Notes: a model not told the origin generated them from the letters alone. A stretch of DNA of 54,862 bases from Frankia nepalensis (GCF_016786325.1 NZ_JADWYU010000094.1:67020-121881), one strand, 5' to 3'; positions 17,388-27,024 are shown, counted from the stretch's first letter. Numbers and translations are program-made.

Positions 17388-17408
17388 CCCGGCTTGGGCC
17401 GACACCCT
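17378..17408. terminator. Bidirectional hairpin between convergent genes
   Basis: AGGGTG-C-CGGCCC pairs with GGGCCG-A-CACCCT around a five-base loop (12 pairs, one mismatch). It lies between the stops of the DUF1003 gene (17288) and the SDR gene (17437), where a two-way terminator is expected. Confidence 0.6.
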
Positions 17409-17436
17409 GGCGGATGATCCACGGGAGCGCGGGTGG

Positions 17437-18249
17437 TCAGCCCCGGAGGCGTTCGAGGGCGCCGATCATGTCCGGGTAGCGGCGGGTGCTGCCACCGCCG
17501 TCGGCGCTGTAGAGGCTGCCGGAGACGAAGCTGGCCTCGTCGGAGGCGAGGAAGAGCGCGACGTTCGCGATCTCCTCCGGCTCGGAGAACCGGCCGAGCG
17601 GGGTGTTGTCCAGGAACTCGTCAACGATGCCGGGGATGCTCCACATCCCCTCGGTGAGGGTGGTGCGCACGAGGCCGGGCGCGATCGCGTTCACCCGGAT
17701 GCCGTGCCTGCCCAGCTCCAGCGCCGCGACCTCGGTGAGCGCGACGACGCCCGCCTTCGCGGCGCAGTAGGCGCCCATCCCCCGCCCGGGCTGGATCGCG
17801 TTGAGGCTGGCCATGGTCACGATCGACCCGCCACGGCCGCCGGCGCGCAGCACCGCGCCCGCGTGCTTGACGGTGAGAAACACCCCGTGCAGGCAGAGGT
17901 CGACGACCCGGCGCCACTCGGCGAAGTCGTGGTCGGCGACCTCGCTGGCCGTGCCGGTGCCCGCGTTCGCGACGGCGATGTCCAGCCCGCCGAACCGGCT
18001 GGTCGCGAGCGCGACGGCCGCGGCGACGTCGTCCTCGGCGGTGACGTCACAGCGCACGGCCGCGAGCGCCTCCTCGCCGAGCTCGGCGGCGAGCTTGGCC
18101 AGCCCCGTCTCGTCGATGTCCGCGGCGACGACGCGCGCCCCCTCGGCGATCAGCCGCTTGGCGGTCGCCCGGCCGATGCCGGACGCGGCGCCCGTCACCA
18201 CCGCGACCTTGCCCGCGACCCGCCCGTTTCCCTCGCCCTGACCGCTCAT
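17437..18249 (-). CDS. Short-chain dehydrogenase/reductase (classical SDR)
   Basis: 270 residues. The cofactor motif TGAASGIG (19-26), an Asp at the end of strand 2 (AADID), the NAG motif (VANAGTG), the catalytic Ser in TMASLN, and Tyr/Lys in YCAAK (about 161-165) are all present. D after strand 2 suggests NAD rather than NADP. The C-terminal LFLASDEASFVSGSLYSADGG is typical of cis-type alcohol or 3-oxoacyl reductases. The substrate is unknown. ATG 18249 is chosen by alignment to the fold; the frame opens to GTG 18297. It is monocistronic, 166 bases from glnD. Confidence 0.85.
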   Translation of the reverse strand: MSGQGEGNGRVAGKVAVVTGAASGIGRATAKRLIAEGARVVAADIDETGLAKLAAELGEEALAAVRCDVTAEDDVAAAVALATSRFGGLDIAVANAGTGTASEVADHDFAEWRRVVDLCLHGVFLTVKHAGAVLRAGGRGGSIVTMASLNAIQPGRGMGAYCAAKAGVVALTEVAALELGRHGIRVNAIAPGLVRTTLTEGMWSIPGIVDEFLDNTPLGRFSEPEEIANVALFLASDEASFVSGSLYSADGGGSTRRYPDMIGALERLRG

Positions 18250-18415
18250 GGCCCGCTCCGTCCCTCGCGATCCCTCGCGCCGAGTGGCCCACGTCACCAG
18301 CCGGCGATCGGGACGAAAGCCTGCCAGCCCGAAATTCCCGAAGCAAGCGACCGATACGGGCGCCGGGCCGCGCGCGGGAAGCCGAGCCCGGCAGCCCCGC
18401 CCTGAGGGGCCCGCC

Positions 18416-21073
18416 CTAAGGGGTTGACGTGGCGGGTTCGGCCGTCGCGAGGGCGGCGACGACGGCGTCGGCGACCTGCCGGCGGCGGGCGTCGCCGACG
18501 ACCGCCGTGCCGTCGGGCTCCTGGATGTAGAAGGCGTCGACGACGTCGAGACCGATCGTGGCGACGATCGCCGTGTGCACGTTCACGCCGACCGACGCCA
18601 GCGCCCGCACGATGCGGAACAGCACGCCGGCCCGGTCGGGGGCGCGCACCTCCAGCACCGTCATCGAGCCGGAGTCGTCGAAGGTCGCCCGCGGCGCGCC
18701 GGGAGTCCGCCACGGCTGGCGGACCGCGTACGCCTCCTCCCGCGCGGCGAGCTGGCCGGCGACGTCGAGCCGGTCTTCCAGCCCGCGGCGCACGTCGGCG
18801 AGCAGGCGGAGCGGGTCTGGCTCGTGGCCGTGGGTCGCGGCCACCGCCGCCTGGAGCAGGGCCCGGCCGTTCGCGCCCCTGGCCGAGGCGCGCCGGATGT
18901 CGAGCCTGTTGATCGCGAGCACGCCCGCGGTGACGGCGAGCAGGCCGACGTGGTCGGGCGCGAGCACGACGATCTCGTACATGCCCTCGTCGGGCAGCGG
19001 GTTGACCTGCACGAGGTGCTCGTCGGGCAGGGCGAGCAGGGCGCGCTGGCGGTCGGTCAGCTCCCCGGGGACGGGCACGGGGCCGCCGCCGAGGACGGCC
19101 AGCGCCCGGGTGACCAGATCCCCGATGAGGCGGGCCTTCCAGGCGCTCCACGCCGTCGGGCCGGTCGCCCGCGAGTCGGCCTCGGCAAGCTTCTGCAGCA
19201 GGGTGAGCACCCGGGCGCCGCCGACCGCCGCGGCGACGGCCTCGATGGTGGCCGGGTCGTCGACGTCGCGGTGGGTCGCCGAGTCGGGTAGCAGCAGGTG
19301 GTGGCGGACCATCGCGATCAGCACGTCGACGTCGGCCGGCGGCAGGCCAAGGCGCGGCCCGATCTTCTCCAGGAGGACGATGCCGGCGTCGGTGTGGTCG
19401 CCGGGATAGCCCTTGCCGATGTCGTGCAGCAGCGCGCCGAGCAGCAGCAGGTCCGGCCGGTCCACCTCACGGGTGTGCTCGGCGGCTCTGGCCGCCGTCT
19501 CCATCAGGTGCCGGTCGACGGTGTAGCGGTGGTAGGGGTTGCGCTGCGGCCGGCTGCGCACGGGGGCCCACTCCGGCAGGATCCGGACGAGCAGGCCGAC
19601 CTGGTCGAGCGACTCGAGCACCGGGATGGCCTTGTCGCCGGTCGCCAGCAGCGCGACGAACGCGTCCCGGGCGGCGTCGGGCCACGGGTCCGGCAGGGCC
19701 GCCGCGTCCCGGGCCAGCCGGTCGATGGCGTAGCGGCCCAGCGGGATGCCGGCGCGGGCGGCGGCGGCCGCGGCGCGCGGCAGCAGCGCGGGGTCCCTGG
19801 CCGGGTCGGCGTCCCGGGCGAGCTGGACCTCCCCGTCCTGCTCGACGACGCCGGCGTCGAGCGGGCGGCGGATCGGCCGGGCCGGCCGCCACCGCGACCG
19901 GGAGCGCAGCCCCGCGGCGACCCGGCTCCAGGTGACGTCCCAGGTCCACGAGACGGTCCGCCCGGCGTCGGCGACGGCGTGCGCGAGGGCGAACGAGTCC
20001 GGCTCGCCTGGTTCTCCCGAGGAGCGGCTGGCGCCGGCCGACAGGCTGGGGCCCGCCACCGCGCTGGACCCCGCGGCCGCGATGAGCCCGCCAGCCGCGA
20101 TGAACCCGCCGGACAGGACGGAACCGGCGGGCTCGCTGGGACCGTCGCGGCGGGTCACGTAACCGAGCACGGCGGCGACCGCCTCGCCGTCCTGCAGCAG
20201 CAGGCGGTCCAGGTCACGGCCGCCGGCGATCCGGCGGACCTCGCCGCGGACGTCGAGCAGCAGTTGCTGGGCGGCGCGTACCCGCGCGTCCGGCGGCTCG
20301 GCGACCCAGGCCGCGGCGAGCGCGTGCAGCGCCTGCACGTCCCGCAGCCCGCCGCGGGCCTCCTTGAGGTCCGGTTCCAGCAGAAAGGCGACCTCGCCCG
20401 CGCGGCGGGTCCGTTCGGCGTGCAGCGCGGCGAGTTCGGGCAGGCGGCGGGCCGCGCGGGCCCGCCAGCGGGTACGGACCGCTTCGAGCAGCCGGGTGGC
20501 GAGCTCCTGGTCGCCGGCGACGAGGCGGGCATCGAGCAGGCCGAGAGCGGCCTTCAGGTCGCCGTCGGCGACGGAGACGGCCTGGTCGACGGTGCGGACG
20601 CTGTGGTCGAGCCCGACTCCGGCGTCCCAGATCGGGTACCAGATCCCGTCCGCGAGGGCGACCGCGTCCTTGCCGCGTCGGCCGTCGTGCAGCAGCACCA
20701 GGTCGAGGTCGGTGCCGAAGGCCGGCTCGCCGCGGCCATAGCCGCCGACGGCGAGCAGTGCCAGGCCTGGGCCGGGCTGGCCGAACAGCGCGCGCAGGAC
20801 GGCGTCACCGCGGGCGGTGAGCGCGGCCCGCAGCGGCGCGCCGACCAGGTCGGACAGCGAGTTGTCGCGCCCGCGCAGCGCCGCGAGCCCAGCCGGGACG
20901 TCGACCGCCCCGGCCTCGGCAGCCCCGGCCTCGTGGGCGGCGGCCTCGTGGGCCGTGGCGTCGTCATGGGCCGTCGCGACCGCGTTGCTGGCGGCTCCTG
21001 GACCCGGCTGGACGCCGTCGCCGGGGCCCAGCGGGGCGCTTGGGCCCGGCCGGCGGGCTGGCTGCTCCACCAC
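18416..21073 (-). CDS. glnD: [Protein-PII] uridylyl/adenylyltransferase GlnD
   Basis: 885 residues. GlnD senses glutamine and modifies or demodifies the PII protein; in actinomycetes the modification is adenylylation. The nucleotidyltransferase motif GGYGRGE (110-116) is followed by the metal-binding D122 and D124 (GTDLD, where many homologues have SDVD or SDID). The HD domain (LLHDIGKG, about residue 551) carries the demodifying activity. Two C-terminal ACT domains (about 696-770 and 805-880) bind glutamine. A disordered N-terminal 55 residues (AHE/GA repeats) and a Gly/Ala/Ser insertion near residues 315-350 are unusual. GTG 21073 follows a GGGAGGAGG ribosome site. The gene lies downstream of glnK but is separated from it by hairpins. 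Confidence 0.93.
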   Translation of the reverse strand: MVEQPARRPGPSAPLGPGDGVQPGPGAASNAVATAHDDATAHEAAAHEAGAAEAGAVDVPAGLAALRGRDNSLSDLVGAPLRAALTARGDAVLRALFGQPGPGLALLAVGGYGRGEPAFGTDLDLVLLHDGRRGKDAVALADGIWYPIWDAGVGLDHSVRTVDQAVSVADGDLKAALGLLDARLVAGDQELATRLLEAVRTRWRARAARRLPELAALHAERTRRAGEVAFLLEPDLKEARGGLRDVQALHALAAAWVAEPPDARVRAAQQLLLDVRGEVRRIAGGRDLDRLLLQDGEAVAAVLGYVTRRDGPSEPAGSVLSGGFIAAGGLIAAAGSSAVAGPSLSAGASRSSGEPGEPDSFALAHAVADAGRTVSWTWDVTWSRVAAGLRSRSRWRPARPIRRPLDAGVVEQDGEVQLARDADPARDPALLPRAAAAAARAGIPLGRYAIDRLARDAAALPDPWPDAARDAFVALLATGDKAIPVLESLDQVGLLVRILPEWAPVRSRPQRNPYHRYTVDRHLMETAARAAEHTREVDRPDLLLLGALLHDIGKGYPGDHTDAGIVLLEKIGPRLGLPPADVDVLIAMVRHHLLLPDSATHRDVDDPATIEAVAAAVGGARVLTLLQKLAEADSRATGPTAWSAWKARLIGDLVTRALAVLGGGPVPVPGELTDRQRALLALPDEHLVQVNPLPDEGMYEIVVLAPDHVGLLAVTAGVLAINRLDIRRASARGANGRALLQAAVAATHGHEPDPLRLLADVRRGLEDRLDVAGQLAAREEAYAVRQPWRTPGAPRATFDDSGSMTVLEVRAPDRAGVLFRIVRALASVGVNVHTAIVATIGLDVVDAFYIQEPDGTAVVGDARRRQVADAVVAALATAEPATSTP

Positions 21074-21177
21074 GCGCCTCCTCCCGATCGTGCGGATCAG
21101 TTAAACGTTTACCCGGCCCGCGCGCACGTCCGCCGATCTCGGCCATTGGCCGTCCGGCTACGCGAGGCGGGTCGGCG

Positions 21178-21231
21178 GACACGGACGTCCCAGCCGACAC
21201 GGACGTCCCAGCCGACACAGACGTCCCAGCA
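21178..21231. repeat. Three tandem copies of an 18-bp unit
   Basis: GACACGGACGTCCCAGCC occurs at 21178-21195 and identically at 21196-21213, with a third copy (two changes) at 21214-21231. It lies about 105 bases upstream of glnD. Each unit holds the short palindrome GGACGTCC (GACGTC core), so it could be an array of binding sites; the 18-bp period does not match helix turns exactly. Confidence 0.7.
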
Positions 21232-21347
21232 CAGTCGCGCGGCGAGGGCGACCGCGCGGCCGGCACGGTCGCCCCGGCGGGCGGGACGACCAGGCAGGTG
21301 GACGCGGCGGGTCGTCGGATGGGCGGGCAGTCGTATGGGCAGGCAAA

Positions 21348-21386
21348 GGCGGGGGGCCACCGGCCGTTGCCGGCGTGCCCCCCGCC
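21348..21386 (-). terminator. Strong interrupted hairpin downstream of glnK
   Basis: GGCGGGGGGC pairs with GCCCCCCGCC and an inner CCGGC with GCCGG around a 4-base loop. On the minus strand the stem is followed by GCC and then TTT. It lies about 250 bases after glnK and before glnD. Confidence 0.55.
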
Positions 21387-21569
21387 CGTGTGGTGGTGCT
21401 TACCGAGACAGAGGAGGAGCGATCAGGAAGTGCTCGCGGTGTCCGGAGGCTCTGGCGAGCCTCACGCATGGAGTGCGTCGAACGGGCCGCCGGGCATCGT
21501 GCCCGCGCCTGCGTGGGTCAGGGTCTGGGTCCGCCACGGGTCCCCGCCGGCGCTCCGGTCCTGCCCGAC

Positions 21570-21595
21570 GCCCGCCCCGGTCCTCCGGGACGGGC
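21570..21595 (-). terminator. Hairpin 40 bases after glnK
   Basis: Two five-pair stems separated by a single mismatch, with a 4-base loop, lie just beyond the glnK stop. This is the likely end of the amt-glnK transcript. Confidence 0.55.
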
Positions 21596-21634
21596 GCCGG
21601 GCCGGCGAGCCGGCGAGCCGGCGGGGAGGGACGA

Positions 21635-21991
<357 letters not shown>

Positions 21992-22015
21992 CTAGTCAGG
22001 CCCGAGCCCCCACGC

Positions 22016-23527
22016 TCAGGCCTGCGTCTCCTCGGGAACCTTGGCCGATGAGACGACGGTGACGTTACCGTCCCCACCGGACAAATTTAACCAATTAGTT
22101 ACCCCGTCACGCAACGCCCGATCGCCGTCGGCCTCGACTTCCGGCCGCGAAGTTTTCCTAGATCGGATGACGGGTAACGAAAAAGCCCGCCAACGGGTCA
22201 TCCTGGCCACGATCTGCCCCGTATGCCCACTTATATGCGTTCGCGGGCCGAATCGCGCCGCGCCAAAGCGGGTCGCACCGGCCCGACGGGCCAACAGTGC
22301 CAGTCCCAGCGTGACGGTCGCCGAATAGGCGATCGCGCAGCCGACCGCGAGCAGTTGCTCGGCGAACAGCCGCCACGACCCACCGTAGAAGACACCCCGG
22401 ATCGTCGAACCGCCGGTGCTCGGAGTAGCGAACAAGCCAACCATCAGTGTGCCAACTATCGCGCCGGTGAAATGGATGGCGCCGACGCCGAGCGCGTCGT
22501 CGAGCCCGCGTCGACGCGTGAGCGCGATGGCCAGTGGGCAACCGATGCCGGCGACCGCGCCCACGGCCAGCGCGCCCATCGGGGAGACGAAGCCGCAGCC
22601 CGGAGTGATCGCGACCAGTCCGGCGACGGCGCCGGACACCGCGCCCAGCGGCGTCGGCTTCCCGTCGCGCAGCCATTCGAACAGCACCCAGCAGATCATC
22701 GCGGCGGCGGCCGCGACCTGGGTGTTCAGGAACGCCCAGCCGGCCAGCTCCCCGGAGCCCAGCGCCGAGCCGGCGGTGAGCCCGAACCAGCCGAACCACA
22801 ACATTCCGGCACCCACCAGGACCAACGGGACGTGATGGGGCCGGGCCGTCGGAACCCGGCGCGACGGGGCGTCCGGGCCGCCGCGCGGCCGGAGAGCGGG
22901 ATCTCGCCAGTCGCCGCGCGGGCCGAACACGACCGCGAGCACGACGGCCGCCACGCCCGCGTTCACGTGCACGACGGTGCCGCCGGCGAAGTCGAGCGCG
23001 CCGCGCCGGAACAGCCAGCCGTTCGGGCTCCACACCCAGTGCGCGACCGGTGCGTAGACCAGCACCGACCAGAGCCCGGCGAACAGCGCGAACGCGCCGA
23101 GGGGCAGCCGGCCCGCCGTCGCCCCGATGATCAGCGCCACGGCGATGACGGCGACCATCAGCTGGAACGTGACGACGACGATCGTCGGCGTGCCGCCCCC
23201 CTCGGCGGTGTACGGCGCGGTGACCGGGTCGCCCAGGTGACGCAGGCCGGCGTAGTCGAGCCCGCCCCACAGGCCGTCGGCCGGGCCGAAGGCGACCGTG
23301 TATCCGATCAACGGCCACAGCAGCGTGACCACGCCGATACCACAGAAAACCTGGATCAGCACGCCCATGATGTGCTGGGCACGGACCATCCCGCCGTAGT
23401 AGAACGCCAGCCCCAGAGCCGCGAACAATGCCAACGCGCAGCTGACGAGCATCCACGCGCCGTTCGCGGACAGGTGGGCGGCGACGATCTCGTCGCGGGT
23501 AAGCGGGTCAATGATCCGCGGGTCCAT
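22016..23527 (-). CDS. amt: Ammonium transporter (Amt family), second paralogue
   Basis: 503 residues with about eleven membrane helices. The ammonium-channel signatures FYGGMVR, GGTVVHVNAG with the first pore His, and the second pore His in GVGAIHFTG are present. An Arg/Pro-rich insertion (about residues 205-235) enlarges one loop. The C-terminal tail is long and unlike the usual GlnK-docking tail, so regulation may differ. ATG 23527 lies behind GGGGGGA and just before the helical core; the frame opens further to 23629 without family support. It pairs with glnK, but it is less like typical Amt proteins than the neighbouring copy. It may be a sensor-like or lower-affinity paralogue (inference). 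Confidence 0.85.
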   Translation of the reverse strand: MDPRIIDPLTRDEIVAAHLSANGAWMLVSCALALFAALGLAFYYGGMVRAQHIMGVLIQVFCGIGVVTLLWPLIGYTVAFGPADGLWGGLDYAGLRHLGDPVTAPYTAEGGGTPTIVVVTFQLMVAVIAVALIIGATAGRLPLGAFALFAGLWSVLVYAPVAHWVWSPNGWLFRRGALDFAGGTVVHVNAGVAAVVLAVVFGPRGDWRDPALRPRGGPDAPSRRVPTARPHHVPLVLVGAGMLWFGWFGLTAGSALGSGELAGWAFLNTQVAAAAAMICWVLFEWLRDGKPTPLGAVSGAVAGLVAITPGCGFVSPMGALAVGAVAGIGCPLAIALTRRRGLDDALGVGAIHFTGAIVGTLMVGLFATPSTGGSTIRGVFYGGSWRLFAEQLLAVGCAIAYSATVTLGLALLARRAGATRFGAARFGPRTHISGHTGQIVARMTRWRAFSLPVIRSRKTSRPEVEADGDRALRDGVTNWLNLSGGDGNVTVVSSAKVPEETQA

Positions 23528-23833
23528 GCCGATCCCCCCATCTGGCGCTCCTCGGCTTCGGCAGCATCCCGCCCGGCATGGGCGCGGGCGCCATCCGGGT
23601 ACCTGGGCAGCCAGTACGGGTATCCGCACCGCGCCAGAAGGTGATGAAGGCCTGGACCAGGAGGCCGCGGGTGGATGGGCCGCGCCAGGCCCTGACCCGA
23701 AAAAAGTGGGGGTGCACCGGCCGGAACCGACACACCCCCACCCTCGTACGAAGGCCCGCCTACCGTGGTGGCCCGGCCCGTGGGCCTGGCCACCACGATC
23801 AGGCCTGTCGCGCTGGCCTGGAGCCGCTCAGGC
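23528..23833. other. Gap between the two amt genes
   Basis: About 300 bases. It contains the terminator of the upstream amt gene (23700-23741, minus strand) and, beyond it, space for a promoter of the second amt-glnK unit. I could not find a GlnR-type box here. Confidence 0.5.
23700..23741 (-). terminator. Rho-independent terminator between the amt genes
   Basis: On the minus strand GTGGGGGTG pairs with CACCCCCAC (9 bp, 18-base loop) and is followed directly by six T residues. It starts about 93 bases after the stop of the first amt gene. This is one of the few T-run terminators in the window. Confidence 0.85.
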
Positions 23834-25174
23834 TCAGACCTGCGCCCCCTCCTTGGCCGGCACCGGGACACCGATCGAGGAGCTGCTGGCGCCGCCGACC
23901 GGGCTGAGCCGGTAGGCGGACTCGCCGTGCTGCGTCTCGTCGAGGCCGATCTCCTCGTGCTCGTCGCTGACGCGGCCCTTGAGGACGTACTTGACGAACA
24001 GGGCCAGGATCAGCGTCCCGACGCCGGAGTAGCCGATGGTCGCGCCGACCGCGAGCGCCTGCTCGCCGAGGACACTCCACTCACCGCCGTAGAGCACGCC
24101 GTCCGGGCTGTAGCCGGTCGGGTCCGCGGTGGCGAAGAAACCGATCAGCAGGGCGCCGAGGACGCCGCCGACCAAGTGGACAGCGCCGACGTCGAGCGAG
24201 TCGTCGATGCCGACCTTGCCCTTGATCGAGGTGGCCAGGGCGCAGATGGCACCGGCGATACCACCGATGGCGATGGCGCCCATCGGGGAGACGTAACCAC
24301 AGGCCGGGGTGATGGCGACGAGACCGGCGACCGCACCGGAGGCGGCACCCAGGGTGGTGGGCTTGCCGTCACGCAGCCACTCGACCAGCAGCCAGCCGAG
24401 GACGGCGACACCGGCGGCGATCTGGGTGTTCAGGAACGCCCAGCCGGCCAGCTCGCCAGAGCCGCCAGCCGAACCGGCGTTGAACCCGAACCAGCCGACC
24501 CACAGGATGCTGGCACCCAGCAGCACGAACGGCACGTTGTGCGGCCGGAAGTCGCCACCCGGCCAGCCCTTGCGCTTGCCGAGCACGAGCGCGAGGACCA
24601 CACCCGCGATACCGGCGTTCGCGTGAACGACCGTTCCACCGGCGAAGTCCAGCGCCCCCCGCTGGAACAGCCAGCCGTTGACGTTCCACACCCAGTAGGC
24701 GACCGGCGAGTAGATCAGGATCGACCACAGGCCGATGAAGACCGCGTAGGCGCCGAACTTGAGTCGGTCCGCGATCGCGCCGGTGATCAGGGCCGGCGTG
24801 ATGATCGCGAACGTCATCTGGAACACGATGAAGATCACCGTGTGGGTGCTGCCGCCTTCGAGGTTGAACTCCGCGAAGGTGCGGTCACCAATGTTCTGCA
24901 GGGCCACGAAGTCGAAGCCACCGAAGAAACCATTGGTCGCCGGACCGAACGCGATGCTGAACCCGACCAGGGTCCAGATCAGCGTGATCAGACCTATGGC
25001 GAAGAAGTTCTGCATCAGCATGCCGAGGACATGCTTGGTACGGACCATGCCGCCGTAGAAGAAGGCAAGGCCAGGCGTCATGAAGAGCACGAGCGCCGCA
25101 CTGGCCATCAGCCAGGCGTCGTTGGCGGACAGCTCGGCGGCGCCTACCGCTGTCTCAAGATCTGCTGGGGACAT
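23834..25174 (-). CDS. amtB: Ammonium transporter AmtB
   Basis: 446 residues, eleven membrane helices. It imports ammonium when nitrogen is scarce. Family signatures are clear: FFYGGMVRTKHVLGM, GAIADRLKFGAY, the pore His in GGTVVHANAG, FVSPMGA-type YVSPMGAIAIG, and the second pore His in DVGAVHLVGG. The C-terminal tail (DEHEEIGLDETQHGESAY) is the classic GlnK-interacting end, present here and not in the second paralogue. The start ATG follows GGGAGA. A GlnR-type triple box lies 113-139 bases upstream, and a strong terminator ends the transcript before the second amt gene. Confidence 0.95.
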   Translation of the reverse strand: MSPADLETAVGAAELSANDAWLMASAALVLFMTPGLAFFYGGMVRTKHVLGMLMQNFFAIGLITLIWTLVGFSIAFGPATNGFFGGFDFVALQNIGDRTFAEFNLEGGSTHTVIFIVFQMTFAIITPALITGAIADRLKFGAYAVFIGLWSILIYSPVAYWVWNVNGWLFQRGALDFAGGTVVHANAGIAGVVLALVLGKRKGWPGGDFRPHNVPFVLLGASILWVGWFGFNAGSAGGSGELAGWAFLNTQIAAGVAVLGWLLVEWLRDGKPTTLGAASGAVAGLVAITPACGYVSPMGAIAIGGIAGAICALATSIKGKVGIDDSLDVGAVHLVGGVLGALLIGFFATADPTGYSPDGVLYGGEWSVLGEQALAVGATIGYSGVGTLILALFVKYVLKGRVSDEHEEIGLDETQHGESAYRLSPVGGASSSSIGVPVPAKEGAQV

Positions 25175-25286
25175 ATCTCTCCCGTCGTTCTCCCCCCGCG
25201 CGAGCCGCCGCGCGGACTACGGTCCCCGGTTCGCTGCCCGCGGCACTCGTCCCGGATCCTCCGGTGTCGAAGGTTCTTGAGGCCCT

Positions 25287-25313
25287 GTTCCAGAGCAGTG
25301 ACCACCCTGTTTC
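25287..25313 (-). promoter_or_regulatory. GlnR-type box upstream of amtB
   Basis: Read on the minus strand, three five-base elements are spaced by exactly six bases: GAAAC (25313-25309), GTCAC (25302-25298) and GGAAC (25291-25287). This matches the alternating GTnAC/GaAAC-n6 pattern bound by GlnR in actinomycetes. It is 113 bases before the amtB start, a normal place for an activator under nitrogen limitation. GlnR itself is not in the window. Confidence 0.65.
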
Positions 25314-25427
25314 TTGTGTGTGAATTCGCTAAATTGGGCGCCACGTGGCCGAGGCGGGTGTGCCAGCAGTGGGTGGCCAGAGACGCTCCGTGCCCTCCGG
25401 CGCGTATGCGTGACTGAGCAACTCCAG

Positions 25428-25438
25428 ACAGTTACTGT
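25428..25438. repeat. Palindrome ACAGTTACTGT before the NlpC/P60 gene
   Basis: An 11-base perfect palindrome eight bases before the GTG start at 25447. It may be an operator, or a chance match. Confidence 0.25.
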
Positions 25439-25446
25439 GACGCGCC

Positions 25447-26769
25447 GTGCGCAGGACGCGATCGGAGGGCCCCCATAGTGCCAGTGGTCTGTCGCGAGAC
25501 TCGCCGAACACCGGATGTTGGCGCGAGGCGACCCGGGCGTCGCCCACGCGGCGCGACCGGCCACCGGGCGTTCGCGCGTCGGTGGGCCTGCTGATCTCCG
25601 GATGGCTGATCCTGGCGCCGGGGATGGCGCCCGCGTGGGCGTCACCCGGCGCGCCGTCGCCCGGCGCGAGCGCCAACGCGGACCCCGGCGGGGCCGACAC
25701 CCTCGAAGGGCTGAGCGCCCAGATCGAGGCGACCCGCGCCGAGCTCGCGGCGCTCGACACGAAGCTCGCGGCGGCCGCCGAGGCGTTCAACGCGAGCCGG
25801 CTGCGGCTGGGGCAGGCGAGGACGGCCGTCACCGACGCCGAGGCGCGGGTCGACCGGGCCGACGCCGTCGTCCAGGAGGCGGTCCAGAAGAGGCGCGGCC
25901 TGTCCGCGTCGGCATACCGCGCCACCGGGCTGGACACGTTGTCGGCGCTGCTGACCGGCGACCCCGGCGGCGCGCTCGACCGCGTTGGCGCGCTGGACGC
26001 CCTGGCCCGCCGGGCCCGCGCCGCGGAGGCCGAGGAACGGCTCGCCCGCGTCGACCTGACCGAGGCGCGCGCCGCCGCGCAGATGACGCTGGTCGCGGCC
26101 CAGGGCGCCTTCGACGAGGTCACGGAGCGCAAACGCGAGATCGAGACGTCGGCGAGCCAGCAACGCACCCTGCTCGACGGCCTGATCGCCAAGCAGCGCG
26201 ACCTGGAGCGGGAGGCCAGGGAACGCGAGGCGGCGGCCCGCAGGGCCCAGGAGCTCGCCGCCGCGGCCAACGCCGCGCGCATCGCCGAGGCCGCCGCGGC
26301 CGAACAGCGCCAGCTACGCCAGCAGGCCGACCTGGCGAACCAGGCCGGGCAGCAGTTCGCCGGCGCCCCGGTCGCCCCGGCGCCCGCGCCCTCGGTACCC
26401 GGGCCGCCCGCCGGCGGCGGTGGCGCGGCGACCGCCGTCGCCGAGGCCTACCGGCAGCTGGGCAAGCCCTACGTGTGGGGGGCCGAAGGCCCGGACTCGT
26501 TCGACTGCTCGGGCCTGTCCCAGTGGGTCTGGGCGAAGGCCGGCGTGCACCTGACCCACTACACCGGCGCCCAGTGGAACGAGGGCCGGCGGGTCTCCCG
26601 CGCCGAGCTCATCCCCGGCGACCTGGTCTTCTTCCACTCGAACCTGGACCACCTGGGCATCTACGTCGGCGACGGGAAGATGATCCACGCCCCGCACACC
26701 GGCGCCGTCGTCCGCGTCGAGGACGTCTGGTGGTCCAGCTTCCAGGGCGGCGTCCGCCCCACAGGCTGA
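25447..26769 (+). CDS. NlpC/P60 peptidoglycan endopeptidase with coiled coil
   Basis: 440 residues. A basic leader and hydrophobic segment (about residues 46-62, ending AWA-SP) look like a signal peptide, so the enzyme acts outside the membrane. A long Ala/Glu/Arg-rich coiled coil (about 85-330) and a Pro-rich linker precede the C-terminal NlpC/P60 domain. Catalytic residues are visible: Cys in SFDCSGL (about 354), His in DHLGIYVG (about 401) and the third polar residue in MIHAPH. This layout matches RipA-like hydrolases that cut stem peptides during division. GTG 25447 is the first start; GTG 25582, at the signal core, is also possible. It is not close to other genes. Confidence 0.85.
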   Translation: MRRTRSEGPHSASGLSRDSPNTGCWREATRASPTRRDRPPGVRASVGLLISGWLILAPGMAPAWASPGAPSPGASANADPGGADTLEGLSAQIEATRAELAALDTKLAAAAEAFNASRLRLGQARTAVTDAEARVDRADAVVQEAVQKRRGLSASAYRATGLDTLSALLTGDPGGALDRVGALDALARRARAAEAEERLARVDLTEARAAAQMTLVAAQGAFDEVTERKREIETSASQQRTLLDGLIAKQRDLEREAREREAAARRAQELAAAANAARIAEAAAAEQRQLRQQADLANQAGQQFAGAPVAPAPAPSVPGPPAGGGGAATAVAEAYRQLGKPYVWGAEGPDSFDCSGLSQWVWAKAGVHLTHYTGAQWNEGRRVSRAELIPGDLVFFHSNLDHLGIYVGDGKMIHAPHTGAVVRVEDVWWSSFQGGVRPTG

Positions 26770-27024
26770 CCCATGCCCGCCGAGACACCGCCCACCCGAA
26801 ACACCCGCTCCTGGCCCTGCCCCCCGCCAGGCGACCTCGCGTGCCGAAGCGAACGTCACGAGGTCCGCTCTGGGAATGGCGGAAGGGGAACTCAGCCCGC
26901 CAGCCGAGTCACCCCCGTGCGGTTGGGCGAAGCCCGACTCCAGGGGTCCTGGGGTCGCGGGTCGTCCCCGGAGCAGACATCGCGAGGTCGGCCCCGAGAG
27001 GTGGCCAACGGCCGGGGTTCGCCG

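Larger units (their letters stand above)
21074..21634. other. glnK-glnD intergenic region with repeats and hairpins
   Basis: About 560 bases holding an 18-bp triple repeat and two terminator-like hairpins (listed separately), plus a triple CCGGCGAG run (about 21602-21624). No gene is evident. The arrangement suggests glnD has its own promoter here. Confidence 0.5.

Noticed and set aside
15935-17479. 514-codon open frame across the GC-rich gap and the DUF1003 gene
   Set aside because: Arg/Pro/Gly/Ala-rich, crosses a real gene in another frame, and no start or ribosome site supports it.
22223-25417. Long open frames antisense to both amt genes
   Set aside because: Complements of membrane-helix coding sequence; they are Arg/Gln/Asp-rich and without homology.
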